Assembly: GCF_014805625.2 (NCBI RefSeq)
Contig: NW_023998415.1
Coordinates: forward strand, 1-64,000
Direction: 5' to 3'
DNA length: 64,000 nt
Origin: Glossina fuscipes
Taxonomy: Eukaryota; Arthropoda; Insecta; Diptera; Glossinidae
Part shown: positions 49,068 to 60,640 of the stretch, piece after piece
Layout of the letters: each line of letters starts with the position of its first letter
Numbering within the stretch: position 1 is the first letter of the stretch
The notes under the pieces: generated by a model
The model's database searches: none
What the model saw: only the letters and a program-made list of their open reading frames with translations
Told to the model about the DNA's origin: nothing
Made by a program: the position numbers and the translations under genes

Positions 49068-49214
49068 AGAGAAATAAATTCTAAGACTAAACTCTTAAAA
49101 GCACTAGCATCTAAGGCTATCGGCTTTTATTAAAAACTCTACCGCACTTGAGATTCGAACGCACGACCATTGACTTGCCAGTCGAGATTGCTCGCCTTCG
49201 GCTACTCAGGCGGA
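49068..49214 (-). mobile_element. tRNA-derived SINE, best copy
   Basis: In minus sense: CCGCCTGAGTAGCCGAAGG (5' tRNA-like end with A box), a 'gactggcaagtc' arm, the B box CGTTCGAATCTC and then AGTGCGG, whose GCGG can pair with the 5' CCGC like an acceptor stem. A tail of about 65 bases follows, ending in 'ttagaatttatttctc'. It matches 5000-5150 over the tail and B box. The repeated tail shows it is a SINE and not a tRNA gene. Confidence 0.75.
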
Positions 49215-49672
49215 TATTAATAGAAATTAATAAAATATGTTTTTAATACTATTAAAAGTGATAAATTAGTTCGGTAATAACTTGAATTTTTTTCTTTTAA
49301 AACTCTCATCAAATACTTATTACCATCACTGTAATTATATTTAAAAAGCCTTTCGTAATCAGTGCAATAAAAAAAAAAGATATGCAAAAATAATTACGGT
49401 TTGGGTTGCGTAAAACTCTGCAAACAGTAATTATTTTAAATAAATGAAGAATTAAAAAAATATGTAAATTCACATCCATAGCAGAATGTAATGATTATTT
49501 CATTTTATAACGATACTTACGTAATCAATTGTATGCGTATACAATTTTAATTAATTAAGAATTATGTCAAATGTACCCGTATCAAAATTATTGTAATTAT
49601 CAATTATCAATTTCCTATCGCATGAACACACTAACTTACTTATGAAAAATTTACAATTTCATTATTTTTATA
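49215..49672. other. No recognised feature
   Basis: AT-rich DNA between the SINE and the Tigger terminus. Confidence 0.5.
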
Positions 49673-50217
49673 CAGTAAAAGCTCCTTATTCGCGGGGTAT
49701 ACGTTCCATAAAAATGCCGCGAATACAGAAACCGTGAATACCGAATGGTAATTTATATATGATTATGGGGGATACGTTCCTAGATGACAAAATAAAAAAA
49801 AAATCGTATATATAAAAAAATCAATTTAATTAAAGTTTTTGAACATTTTGATTAATTATCTTAAGGCTGAGGCAATGATTTGAAGAATTTTGTAAGTTTC
49901 TCTTGCTTGGCAGTTTTTAAAAGCTCCTTGAATTCAGACTGATACGCCGCAGTCGCATTAGCAACTTGCCTCTTAATAATAAGACTTCGTTCCATAGACG
50001 GATCAATGTTCATAAAGAAATCGCCGAGCTCATTTGCCTTTCTTACACCTTCAGTAAGACTTTTCAAATTAAATGTCACGTTTCCAGTGCTTATTGAAGC
50101 CTGTTCTTCAATGGGCGGTGAATTTAACATTTCCTCCAAGTCGGTTCCAGTCAAATCTTCATCTTGCGATTCAATCGATTCCTGAATGTCACTTGAATCT
50201 ATCTGTTCGATGGAAGT
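49673..50217 (-). mobile_element. Tigger/pogo-type transposon remnant with one terminus
   Basis: The plus strand has TA then CAGTAAAAGCTCCTTATTCG at 49673, a typical pogo/Tigger inverted terminus at a TA target. Behind it, on the minus strand, an undisturbed 118-codon frame (50217 to stop at 49863-49861) encodes the C-terminal tail of a Tigger-like transposase. It has an acidic stretch (IESQDEDLTGTDLEEML), a central helix region (KANELGDFF), the family text IDPSMERSLIIKRQV (DPN.ERS in relatives) and an end KLTKFFKSLPQP. The frame opens after TAG at 50220. The DDE catalytic core, CENP-B-type DNA-binding domain and the other terminus are missing, so this is the 3' end of a truncated copy. Confidence 0.75.
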
Positions 50218-50220
50218 CTA

Positions 50221-51564
50221 ATAATGCCATCTCATTCGGACTCAATGTGAGTTTTCAGAAGAAACTCAAGGATGCGAATCAGACAGATGTTGGGCAAATA
50301 ATTCGATAATTCTGGCAATGTAAACCATTCCGCATGAGTAGGCATGTAGATAAGAATAGCGACTGCCAAGTTAGTGCTCGGGCGCTCAAGTCTCAGTTAT
50401 AGTGAATAGCTAGTAGATAAACGTGTAAATCCCGCCGACACTAGGCTGCCATTACGCCTCGCTCTAACTATTTCTGCTTCTTTTCTCCTTTCTTTACGAT
50501 CGTCACGGTATTACACCTGCAGGAGATATCTCTGTACAAACAAAATGAAAAATAGAAAAAATGTAACCTATGCCAATTTTAAACCAGAGCCATTTATAAA
50601 ACCTAGCTGATCTGATAATAAGGATAAGAAAATAGTTTGCAATCAAATTTCTTGAACGAAACTCAAAGCCCGTGATGTCGGAATCAAAAGTGACGTACGA
50701 ATAAACAAGCAACAATAGTTAAGTCGATCGCACTATCTATCCATGCTGGTTAAAATTGTATAAATTACACACACGTACAGTCTCGTACATCTATTTCAGC
50801 GCATTATGAACATTTTCGAGATAGCATAAACTCTTTGAGGAGGATACAAAAACTTTGAACATTAATATTTTACACTTATTACTTATCAATTTTTGTTGTA
50901 CATCTTGTAATCGAACAAGTCCCGGTATATTCAAAAATTAACTTTTTCTATTGATTTTAAATATTACTATTAATTTTACTTGTATCGAATTTATGCTTAA
51001 AAGTTCTTCAATATTTCACCTCTTAAGTCTAGTCGGTTTTGTGAACATATGCACATACAAATGATTGCTTGTATATCTTAATTCAAAAGTAGAAGTGTAA
51101 TATTCCATAAAAATATTTATTTATGTAAATAAACTATTATGACCGATGTGTATACATGTTAAATGCAGAATAATTTGTATTTATGTTTCATAAATTTGTA
51201 TCTACACGTGACAGATATATTTCATTCAATTTATATTTATGTCGAGATTGTGTATGGAAAGTGCAAGTTTCGCTTTTGCTATTCACACATGAATAATTTG
51301 CAAAGTAATAAATTGTGCATTTATTCTCACGCATAGTATGTAAAAAAGAAGAGGACTAGGAGAAGGTAACGCAATCAACTTCAGCTTCACATAAAAACTA
51401 CAATAATGGAGCAAAGCTAAAAGTTTTTATATAAAATCGCTTTCACTTAAACAACAAAGTTTTTCATCCTGACATGAGATGAACGGGAAACTTCTTGACG
51501 CCTTCTAAATGAACAGCAACGAGCGCAATATATTTTTATACAAAATTTAAGTTCTTTATAACTG
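50221..51564. other. No recognised gene
   Basis: 50340-50500 is less AT-rich but has no recognised motif, and is not the missing Tigger end. The rest is AT-rich. Confidence 0.4.
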
Positions 51565-52085
51565 CCACCAAAGAAGAATGGGCATATTCATTTTGTTGAA
51601 ATCTTTACAACACCCAAAAGGCATCTTTAACACCAGGTTGACGGAAACCCGACAGCTTGATAGCGTGAAGATGACCTGCTCACGTATTCGCCCACAATGC
51701 AGGAAACAGTAAACCGACCCCGGAAAACGCCGCTAATTTTTTCATTCATGAAGATATTTTCGAAAACCTGTAGCTAAGATGTTCGTTAGGAACACTTTCT
51801 CCTGCAATCCAGAAATGCTTCTAAATACGTTTGCTAACACGTCCATGTTTAACGCTATTTCTAAACCAATTTGAACGTGTTCGTTTGTCGGTCTGTGGTA
51901 AACGTCCCTGATAAGCATTCTCTTCGTTGTAAAATTTGGTTCGGTTGCAATTTGGCGAAAAAAAATGCAAAAGTTTTCTATGGTTCGTAATGAAAATGAA
52001 ATCGGTCAAAGGACACAGCTAAAGTGTAATATATAATTTGAAAATCTCCGATTTCAAATGCAAAAAACAAAAAGGAATAATTTTT
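51565..52085 (+). repeat. Family A copy interrupted by about 190 bp
   Basis: The 5' part (51570-51650: 'catattcattttgttgaaat', 'acaacacccaaaaggc') and the 3' part (51840-52085: 'gttcgtttgtcggtctgtgg', 'gaaatcggtcaaaggacac') belong to one family A unit in the right order. Between them sit about 190 bases of G/C-richer DNA ('gacctgctcacgtattcgcc', 'ccgaccccggaaaacgccgc') absent from other copies. This looks like a small insertion; no duplication at the junctions could be proved. Confidence 0.45.
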
Positions 52086-52122
52086 ACGCTCATTACCCCT
52101 AAACCAGAAGATTATAGAACAG

Positions 52123-52665
52123 GTGTCTGCAAGACTATCGATCACTTTTTCACTTGAAAAAGGCATTTATTATGAAAAATTGGTACAATATATATTAACC
52201 AAACTAGTTTCCATCATTGCCTACAACATTTTACAATATTTTTGGCAACATGGCGATATCATGTCGAAAGAACTTATATTTCTCTTGGCAGTGATCCCCC
52301 CACCTACTCATTTTCGCACTTCGACAACTTCGCGGACCCGTGTATTAGCCAAGCCATGCTGCACCCATCTGAAAAAATGTCAATCAGAAGGCGCCCCATT
52401 GGATGAGTATGCTGGGAGTGGCAGAACTTCCCTTTCGAGCAGTGACAGTGTTTCCTGGACAACCCTTGAAAAAAGTAGTCCAAAAATGGCATTTAAGGTT
52501 AATTCCTGTCAGCATTTGTAAACCGTTGAAACCAAAGCCGGCAATTGGGATATGACAGAGAAGGATGACCATGGGCCTCTCAACGTATGTGGTGGGCTTC
52601 AGCAGCTTCAAATAAACAACGAAAGTAATGAATTTAAAAGAAAAACAATTTTCAGCGGTCTATGA
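52123..52665 (+). pseudogene. Longest coding-like frame in the window, unrecognised
   Basis: One frame is open for 180 codons apart from a single TAA at 52519-52521, and ends with TGA at 52663-52665. An ATG lies at 52261. The core (52290-52620) is far richer in G/C than the flanks and reads like a protein: KKCQSEGAPLDEYAGSGRT, SLSSSDSVSWTTLEKSS, then after the stop KAGNWDMTEKDDHGPLN and VCGGLQQLQI. The minus strand is also open here (52384-52611, with YVERPMVILLCHIPIAGFGF), so the coding strand is uncertain. I do not recognise either product. It could be a decayed TE protein or a host retro-pseudogene. Confidence 0.35.
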
Positions 52666-53563
52666 CTGGCGTTAGCGCACGCTAAATAAGTCGATAATAC
52701 TATGTAGAAAACTGTTTTTTTTTTTGTGTAGAAGAAAGTCAAAGCCATCGAATTGAACCGTTATATGCATTGGTATTTTCCGTTTCTTTATCATTTTTAT
52801 CTGTAAAAGTCGATGATAAAAATTTTTGCAAACACCTAATAAATTTCGACATACATCCTATGCGTAATTCTATTATAAGTGCAGGTAACAGGAAACCCTG
52901 GCCACGTTCATCCGATATTATCAAACATCAAAATCTTATTCTTTTCGAGTTTTTTTAATAAAATTGCGGACCAGATTTTTTCTTACTTTTTTTAATTTCA
53001 TGATAACCTCTATTATATAACCTTTGTTATCGATAGATTATCAAGATTTTCTGAAATTTTCATATCACCAATACACAATTGTTCTTCAATCATGGAAAAT
53101 TTACTGTGTCAACCTTTACTTTCAAAGAAACTGATTAATAATTTTGTTTATTAATTTGTTTCCACATCTCAAGGTATGGAATGTATTTCATTCACAGTGA
53201 GCCTCATTCATAGTGGGTTTTTTTCGATCGGCAAAAAGTAAGCATTTGTTAAATCTATTCCATTGTGCAAATGTAAAAATTCATTTTACTATCTTGCACT
53301 AGGAAGTACATATTAAAATATAAAAAAAAGAAACAAAATATTATTCCAGTAGACAAGATAATTAAAAAACTTCAACAACTCCATACTGGTTTTTTTTCTC
53401 CATTAGGAAGGATACAAGGAAAAAAAAAGCATACTATTACAAAATTAATATTTGGAGGGATATCCTTTTAGCCTAGCAACGTCATTTAAACGTTTTGACA
53501 TATGCATAAGAAACCGGGATATTACTTCATTCCATTTAAATGTGAACAACAATTAAATTCTAC
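52666..53563. other. No recognised feature
   Basis: AT-rich, with poly-A and poly-T stretches. No frames of interest. Confidence 0.45.
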
Positions 53564-53860
53564 TACGGAAATGACCTCAAGCGTAAACTCCGCTCAATTC
53601 AAGAATGGCTCTTATGTAACTGCTCCAAAGTGATTCACCTTCTTCCATAATCACCAGGCATAGACCCCACCAAAAATATGTGAGATGAATTTATGCGCCA
53701 TGTTCGAAAACACTCAATCCCTTGCATCCAAGACCTAAAAAACAGACTATAAGAGGAATGTAGTAAGATCTTTGTTTCCTTTACACGAAAAATTATACAA
53801 AGTATGTTAAAACGTTCAAATGAAGTTATTAAACAAACAGGATAGCCCACTTAATATTAG
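53564..53860 (+). pseudogene. Tc1-type transposase C-terminal relic
   Basis: A single frame of 98 codons, with stops at 53648 and 53681 and several later, follows the last third of Tc1-like transposases: QEWLL, SPGIDPTKN (usual SPDLNPIEN), DEFMRHVRKHSI (usual WDELDRRVRKH.I), QDLKNRL, EECSKI, TRKIIQSMLKRSNEVI and a final PT.Y. The second catalytic Asp is gone (GND where DND is expected) and the catalytic Glu of the DD34E triad is Lys (TKN for IEN), so the protein would be inactive even without stops. N-terminal and terminal-repeat parts were not found. Confidence 0.85.
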
Positions 53861-54689
53861 TTTTTAATAAAATGCTGCTTTTTATCTTTGCTCCTTTATT
53901 CTTGTTTATATGAAAAAAGCTCAATATAAATAACGCTATGTTTTTTGAGTTATTGAAGCTATTTAATTTTCTTGTCTACAAAACATTAGTTTTGTTTGTT
54001 TTCTTTTCAAATTTTTATATGTATTCCCTAGTTGTATAAAGCAGCAAAATAAAGTTTTACGTTTGGACAATCGACTGACTAGCTTTAACAAGCATTTACT
54101 ATTTGTCGAACGCAAAAACCCAATATTAATGAGATTCGCTGTACGCGTTCTCTGTGAATAGATCACTAGAGGCCATCGTTGCGATTACCGCGGCATTGAA
54201 TTTTTTCTAAAGTGCAAGCCAAACGAATTGCCAAAAACCGCAAACATTCAATATACGAGTGTGAATAACTGAATTGCAAAAGATAAATGTAAAGAGAAGG
54301 GGTAGAGAAAGAAAAATATGGATAGAGAGAGGGAAAAAAAGGGTAATAAAGCAAAACGGCGAGGTAAGTATGAGATATTAACAAATCCTAAATACTGAAT
54401 ACTACTTAGAGCTCCTGCTAAAGGCTCTGCTCTGTTTTTAACTTTCCAAATAAAACACATTTAATTTTCAGGCATCTTCACAGTAACTGAAGACATTTTT
54501 TTTTTGAAACTTGTCTATCTTTGGTAGTTCTACTACTTTGCCTCAAATTTGATTTATCTAATTTAAGATGGAAAGTTACCATTCAAAGCTGTATATATAA
54601 ACTACTTTTGCTCCTGTTTATACGCTGCACTGCTTGTAAGAAAGGGTATATTAAGTTTATGCGAATGTGTGCAAAATTCAAAAGGATTT
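53861..54689. other. No recognised feature
   Basis: AT-rich and purine-rich tracts. No feature assigned. Confidence 0.45.
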
Positions 54690-55000
54690 TCATTTCTAAT
54701 ACCAATCGATTCAGACTCATTTGCTGAATTGAGTCTATTCGCATATCTGTGTGATGGCTATCCAGGATTTTTGCGTTCATCCTACAGGTTTCAGTTTTTA
54801 AGATATTTGGACGAAATTTGATATACTGACGGCTTTTGATTCCCACGAGCGCTATTGACAAAAGGTTGAATCGAAGTATTTTCGACGACCGTCTTTCATA
54901 AAGCGCTCCTTTTTGAAAAATATGCCTTTAGATGGGAACAAAATCTAATTTTTACTTACATTACCACAAAAATATATGTAGAATTATCGTAGGCGAAGTG
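54690..55000 (+). repeat. Dispersed repeat family B, copy
   Basis: Shows 'tggacgaaatttgatatact', 'cgagcgctattgacaaaagg', 'ttgaatcgaagtattttcg', 'cgaccgtctttcataaagcg' and 'gcctttagatgggaacaaaatc', in the same order as 35190-35720 and 60360-60640. Confidence 0.55.
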
Positions 55001-57559
55001 CTGTAGTTTGTCTTATTGCTGGCCTTGTCCAATTATAACGTCCTTAATCGTTTACGTCTCTATTCATTTTGTAAAGCACAAATTTTCTGTTATTTTGCGA
55101 GTAAACTATTTTCTCCCTTTATTATTCCAGAGCCAGCTCGTGGTTGTGAAGGATTACATTATACACATGAAATTGCTTCATGCAGTATGAAAGTTCTTAC
55201 TTTTTTTTGAACGTTGTTCATCTTGACTATATTAAGAAACTCACGTCGACCCATCCAACAAAAGGTTTAAATGATTCTTTGAATAATGGCGAATCGTATA
55301 AAAAATGAATATAGGCATGACAAAATTTTAATAACCTCCTCATAAAAATATTATAATTATATTACTCCTCCCTCCGTTGGAAGAAAGCTGTAGAAAGACT
55401 TTTCTAGGCTCCTACCGTAATTTCTCCATATTAGATCCATTAATAAAACAGCTCTGAGTCGATAGGTTCAAGTAATGGATAGATCTATGTTTCCTTTTGC
55501 GTATTGCATATGTCTGCGTAAACTTAATATATCCTTACTAAAATTTAGTAAAAGAAATTGAAACGTAAAGTTTTGTTTTATAGAAAAAGTTTTCACTGTA
55601 TTGTTTTCTTCCGCAAATTGTTTAGTCAACTTTTTCGTTAAATAAATGTTTTTTGCTTCACTTAACACAATTAACTAGACTTTACTTCATATGGAACGAT
55701 TGCAGGCATTCACATCGACCAAAACACTATAGGCCGCTATACGTACTTCAGTTGTACAGAGGGCAGTTTGCTAAAGTACTCTTCACATATCCCAAAAATA
55801 CAAACCACAATACTCACAATAAGAGTTCGTGGTTTGTTTTTTCTTTATTTGTTTCTATACGTATTTGTGAAGGACTAAAATCGAAATACGTACACTTTTT
55901 GTGTAATGAAAGCGCAATTACTTCGTATATAGCTACCTGTATAGTCATAATACATTCCGTGGCTTAGAGCTGAATTGTATGGTTAATATTCACTTGAATA
56001 CGTTTTACATATAAAAGGAAAATTCTCAAAGACATCAAATGAATTGATGAATTTTTATCGTCAAGATGATGCTTTGTTAAATATTGAAATATGGCTTTGT
56101 TGAAACGAATAATATATTTGGTTTTTGGTTTGGTTTTCACCTAGTTTATGATTGATGCTTTCAGCTCTTCCCGGCAATAATTTAGGAATTTTGAAATCGG
56201 AACGTCAAAAGTCGAAGTAAACCGATTTTATCTTTTCGTACTTTTCATACATTCTTTTACAAGAGTGCTTTTCGTTTTCTCACAGAATTTAAATAAACTA
56301 CTGAACGGAACTGGACAGGTGCTTCAAAGTAGATGTTGTTTTATCGGAACGGCTATAAGAATAGTTAAGCTTAATACGTTGTAAAATAGAAATGGTAGAA
56401 TTTCTATATTCCCAGCTGAGAAATCAAACCTTCTTTTGGGAAGCTTTTGTTAAACTTATATTGTGGATTTGGAGAAGAAAAAAACTCAACCTGCCAGTGC
56501 TATCATAGTTGCAATAAAAGAATAAGTTAAGTGCGGCATGATACAAATCCTAAGTTAATCTTATTGTAGAAGCAGGCAAAAATAATTTTTTTTTAACAAT
56601 TTTCGTTCGATTAGCAATAAATTTAACAACCGGAGGAGTTCGAAATACTGATAAATATGATGGAAAGGCCACTACAGTGACAATTAAAACACTATCCCCA
56701 ATTTCATCTAATCTAACTCTAGTGAACACGTGAAAGTCATTGTGAAAAGTTTGAACTAGTGATCATACGGGTGTAGCCAGGTTTCCGTGTAACCCGTGAG
56801 CAAAAATCCTTTACTTTGGAGTTTATGTCTCTAACATTTTGGCAAACAATATTCACTCGGCTTGAACAATTACTCCGTTTTTTGTAGGTGGAAAGCTTGG
56901 GGAATTACTATGTCAAGGTGTGGTCCATAGAAATGATTTCTTTTATTGAAGATCCTTGCAATGATTCATTTAAAGGGTGGTTGTGATATATAAATATTTT
57001 AAATATACTAACTCGACCTAGGTTGCGAGTGTTCTTATTAATTTACATTACAAATACAAATAGATGTTACAAACACTAATACTACTTTCTGAAGACATAC
57101 TGCCATTCACGCGTGTGACATTTCGGTTCACATTATTCGCGATAGGCTAACTACGAACCTAGGTGGAACATTTTGAACTGGTGAAAAATAGATGGAATGA
57201 CTTTGTTTAAATGTGCAATTTAGAGCTTACGGAACTCGAAAGGGGGAGTAAAATTTTCGTGTTTTTTTTTTGGTAGATGACTGGAGCTAATTTTGACCAA
57301 CAGTACGTGACATTAATGTAATGATGAAAAGTAATAACTTGCCGCCAGTAAAGTTGCTGACGAACAGAAGACCATAATGTTTATTATAGCTGGTAAGAGG
57401 AAAGCAACACATTACACGTTGATGCCTTAAGTTTCTAAGCAACTTATATATTAAGTAGGTATCCTCCTCAAACATTATCTTGTATTCTTCATATTTCCCC
57501 AACGACGTCGTGAGCTTCTTGCCTATCTATCTGTCCAGTTTGATAAAATTTTGTAGTCG
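55001..57559. other. No recognised gene
   Basis: AT-rich. A strong-looking splice-acceptor-like string lies at about 55108-55130 (pyrimidine tract then ccag), but no exon with a matching donor could be drawn. Other frames are chance-like. Confidence 0.4.
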
Positions 57560-57835
57560 TTTTGAAAAACAGAGATGTTTTTAGTTCACGTAGTACTGTA
57601 GGTGTACTCTTTTACCGAATTGATCTTTTTGATTAACAACTTGCAGGCAGGAACTTCTAAATTTGAAACCGATATTTTAAGTGTTGCTACATGGGCTATG
57701 CTTACATCGTCTAAATAGGTTCAGAATTTGAAGCTGATCATGAGATCTGCAAGCCTTCTTTTTGGGGGTTGTGAACGTGTTGATAAAAGAAATGTGGCTC
57801 CAATTTCTCAGCCGTGGGCGTACGGAGAACTACTA
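57560..57835 (-). repeat. Dispersed repeat family A, copy
   Basis: The plus strand reads 'accgaattgatctttttg', 'cttgcaggcaggaacttc', 'aggttcagaatttgaagctg', 'atcatgagatctgcaagcc', 'tgtgaacgtgttgataaaa' and 'tctcagccgtggg', in family order. Confidence 0.55.
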
Positions 57836-59049
57836 ACCAATTGATTTCATAATGGTAACTTAGTCTAATTTAATGTTTAAATTTTCATAAAATTTATTAC
57901 GTGACAATGTGCGAAAATTAAATGCTTTTTACCATTAACTGATATCTGAATTCGATAATGAATAACTTATACAAATTGTTATATTCCTACACAGGGCCAC
58001 GTATGTATAGAATACCTAACAATTTAATGATGTATATAGAATATATTTTATAATTGTATTAATGATTCATATGTATGTGTAGATGCCCAGAAACTCAGCA
58101 AAGAACGAAGAGCTGAGTGGGTAAGGTAATACGAACGAATCGACGTTGAATAGAGACACAGAGAAACAAGAGTCAGTTCAGTGAAAACTGGTGAACCAAC
58201 TTCTAAAGTCGCACACCCATCAAACCTATTGTGCTTAGCTTCATTAATTCATTATACTTAATTCATCGCGAATTTGAATTGCTTGGCATTAAACATTAAT
58301 CGAATATCTTTAATTCTAATAATAAAAATATTATCAGCAATCTTTACATTCTTCACATATATGAAAGGAGATATATAATAAATATTGAATTCATCTGTCA
58401 TTAAAGGGAATATCTTAACTTCTCCAATTTCGCAATAATGGATAAAAGTTCGCGTAAGCTATTAAATAAAGCGAAGGAAATAACGAGCAGATAACCAAGA
58501 TCGATATAGATTATTTTAGTGTTGAATTTTATGCTTGACCAATGTGGCCTATATCGACATGCAAATGTTGATGATGATAATGCATGGAAGATTCAGCTAA
58601 GATATCATATAAATATTCATATACCACGGAGGGTCAGTATAATGCACTAACTTTTTGAGTTCATCTCAGAAATTGTCATCAAATGCGTTTTTTAATTTTA
58701 TTAAGGTTAAGCGTAACATCTCAAACTCCAATTTGTTCATCCAACCGTCCATTAAATTTTAACAAAGGTATTCTCAGTTTACAATCATCAATAAATTTTG
58801 AAAAATTGGTCTGAACTGCCTAGAAACTTACATTTAATTACTAAAAAAGCGAAGGAAACTTTTAGAAAAAGATATCTGTCGCCATGCTCTGAGCAACATC
58901 ACAAAGACATCAAAGGTCACAAGGCAAGCAATTTTTTTCTTTGTCATGGCCTTCGTAACTTAACAATTAGTCTTTATAAAGAAATTAATATGGTGGAGAG
59001 TTTCATTCTGAGAGAGAGCAAATTGCTCCGGAATAACAAACTTGATGTA
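57836..59049. other. No recognised gene
   Basis: AT-rich. A 110-codon TTG-started frame (58798-59130) begins here and its last part belongs to the mariner fragment below; its upstream part (KAKETFRKRYLSPCSEQHHK) is not recognised. Confidence 0.4.
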
Positions 59050-59340
59050 AACTCGCACAAGACTATAGCAGGAAAAACACTTTTTTTCTCTCATCATGAC
59101 GAATGCCCGGTCTATAATGCTGCAAACTGAGTATTATACTACTGAGCTTAAAGGGTAGCGAGACCTATCTTTTCTTCGTTTTCGTTATCAATTCATATCG
59201 AAAACTCAACGAACTCATTGGGCGATGTCACTTTGATTCAACGGAAGATGTAGCCGCGAATCAACAAACGCATTATTTCTTTTCAGATGAAAGGACACAA
59301 GCATGGTTAATGAACAACTTGAGATACCGTGCACTGTCCA
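59050..59340 (+). pseudogene. Probable mariner-type transposase fragment
   Basis: Reads LFFSHHDECPVYNAAN around 59090 (usual LLHHDNAP.HNA, the second catalytic Asp region). In a shifted frame further on come KLNELIGRCHFDSTEDVAAN (59196-59263), which corresponds to the LK..L.G..FDS.E.V block after the third Asp in mariners. The SPDLAP.DF block between them is too altered to recognise. Only two blocks support the call, at about the right distance. Confidence 0.5.
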
Positions 59341-60230
59341 TCCAAAAAAAAAGGAAAGAACAATAAAAAAAACGACCTCTTGAGTTAAAGAGAAGATTTT
59401 AAAGGCTTTTTTAAAAACAGAGCAAAGTATGTCATGCTCAACTCATAATTATTAATAACAAACATTGGAGTTAAAAAAAAAAACGACTACAAACCCGTTT
59501 CCTTTTGACTTGCTATTAAATTTGGATATAACAGAATATCAAGTAACTTTTATATTTATTTACCTTAGATGGTGTAGGTCTTCATTGTGCACTTCAAGGC
59601 AAACATAAACTGTGGTTAGGTTCCTCCCTTGATGCATAGAATACAATAAAAGCCAACTCCATTACTTAGGCGTGCCATCGAATGTGTGCATATACGAATT
59701 CCTGTATATACGCTATCGTACTTGTTTTCATTCACAAGAAAAGCGAGTTATTAGTTAGGGCTCTGTCCTTTAAGTTCACTGCCAATGCATAGATATGAGC
59801 TGATAATTATAAAATAATTTACGGCAAACATACTTGCAATAATTTAATATTCGTTGACTGCACTTATAACTTAAACTTGTGTTTATTGTTATTCGCCAAA
59901 CTATATATGCTTTCTAATCTGTATTTGCTTGTATCCTAGACCAATTGCAGTGAAGGTGTACCAAACTTTGAGATAAACTTTCTTTTTACTTCACCTATCG
60001 ATTCAGAATCACACTCTCAATACTTTCAAGAATTTCTGCCATTACAATAAACTTTTCGCCACGAAGGAACGCTATTAAAAACGGATTTAATGGAATAATT
60101 CTTACCATCACTATCTTCTTTATAAGAGAAAAATGTGTGGTTTTTATTATTCCTCGACAGCAATCTATCGAGGAATCATATCTTAGTCCTTGCCCCTCCC
60201 GTCACGCCTGCATAATGAAAGTAAGTTTTT

Positions 60231-60323
60231 ATATAAAAACTTCATTTAATTTTTAATATTTTACACATATTTTTTAATATTTTACATATAAAAACTTGAT
60301 TTAATTTTTAATATTTTACACAT
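60231..60323. repeat. Tandem duplication, period 55
   Basis: A 38-base unit 'atataaaaactt(c/g)atttaattttt...acacat' at 60231-60268 recurs at 60286-60323 with one difference. The 17-base spacer repeats the 'tttttaatattttac' part again. Confidence 0.85.
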
Positions 60324-60359
60324 TAGTCTATTTATAAAAGCATATATAAACAGTAGTCC

Positions 60360-60640
60360 TTTGTACGACAACACGGTTTCAACTTTTTTTTTTTTTTGCT
60401 TCTTCGTTATTTGGCCTTTGCGCACTACAATCTCTTGTTCTTTTTCTGTTTGTCAGTGTGTTCAACCTACGCGTCGAAATTTTTTAGATAATTTGATGAA
60501 ATTTATTACGCCGACGTATGTTGACTCAACGATGAACGCTATTGGAAATGGCTCGAATTAAAACACTTCTTCGACCACCTTTCATGTAACACTTTATTTT
60601 GAAATGTCGTTACATAAATAGTTTTGTTAAGCAAAATGCT
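60360..60640 (+). repeat. Dispersed repeat family B, copy
   Basis: Contains 'gataatttgatgaaatttat', 'acgatgaacgctattgg', 'cttcgaccacctttcatgta' and 'tacataaatag', aligning with the copy at 54690. A run of about 13 T lies near 60385. Confidence 0.5.

Noticed and set aside
50220..50500. Second Tigger terminus
   Set aside because: No string complementary to CAGTAAAAGCTCC was found; the less AT-rich patch at 50340-50500 is unrelated by eye.
55108..55205. Splice acceptor (pyrimidine tract + ccag) with a short open exon
   Set aside because: No donor, no recognisable peptide, and the acceptor consensus is common in T-rich DNA.
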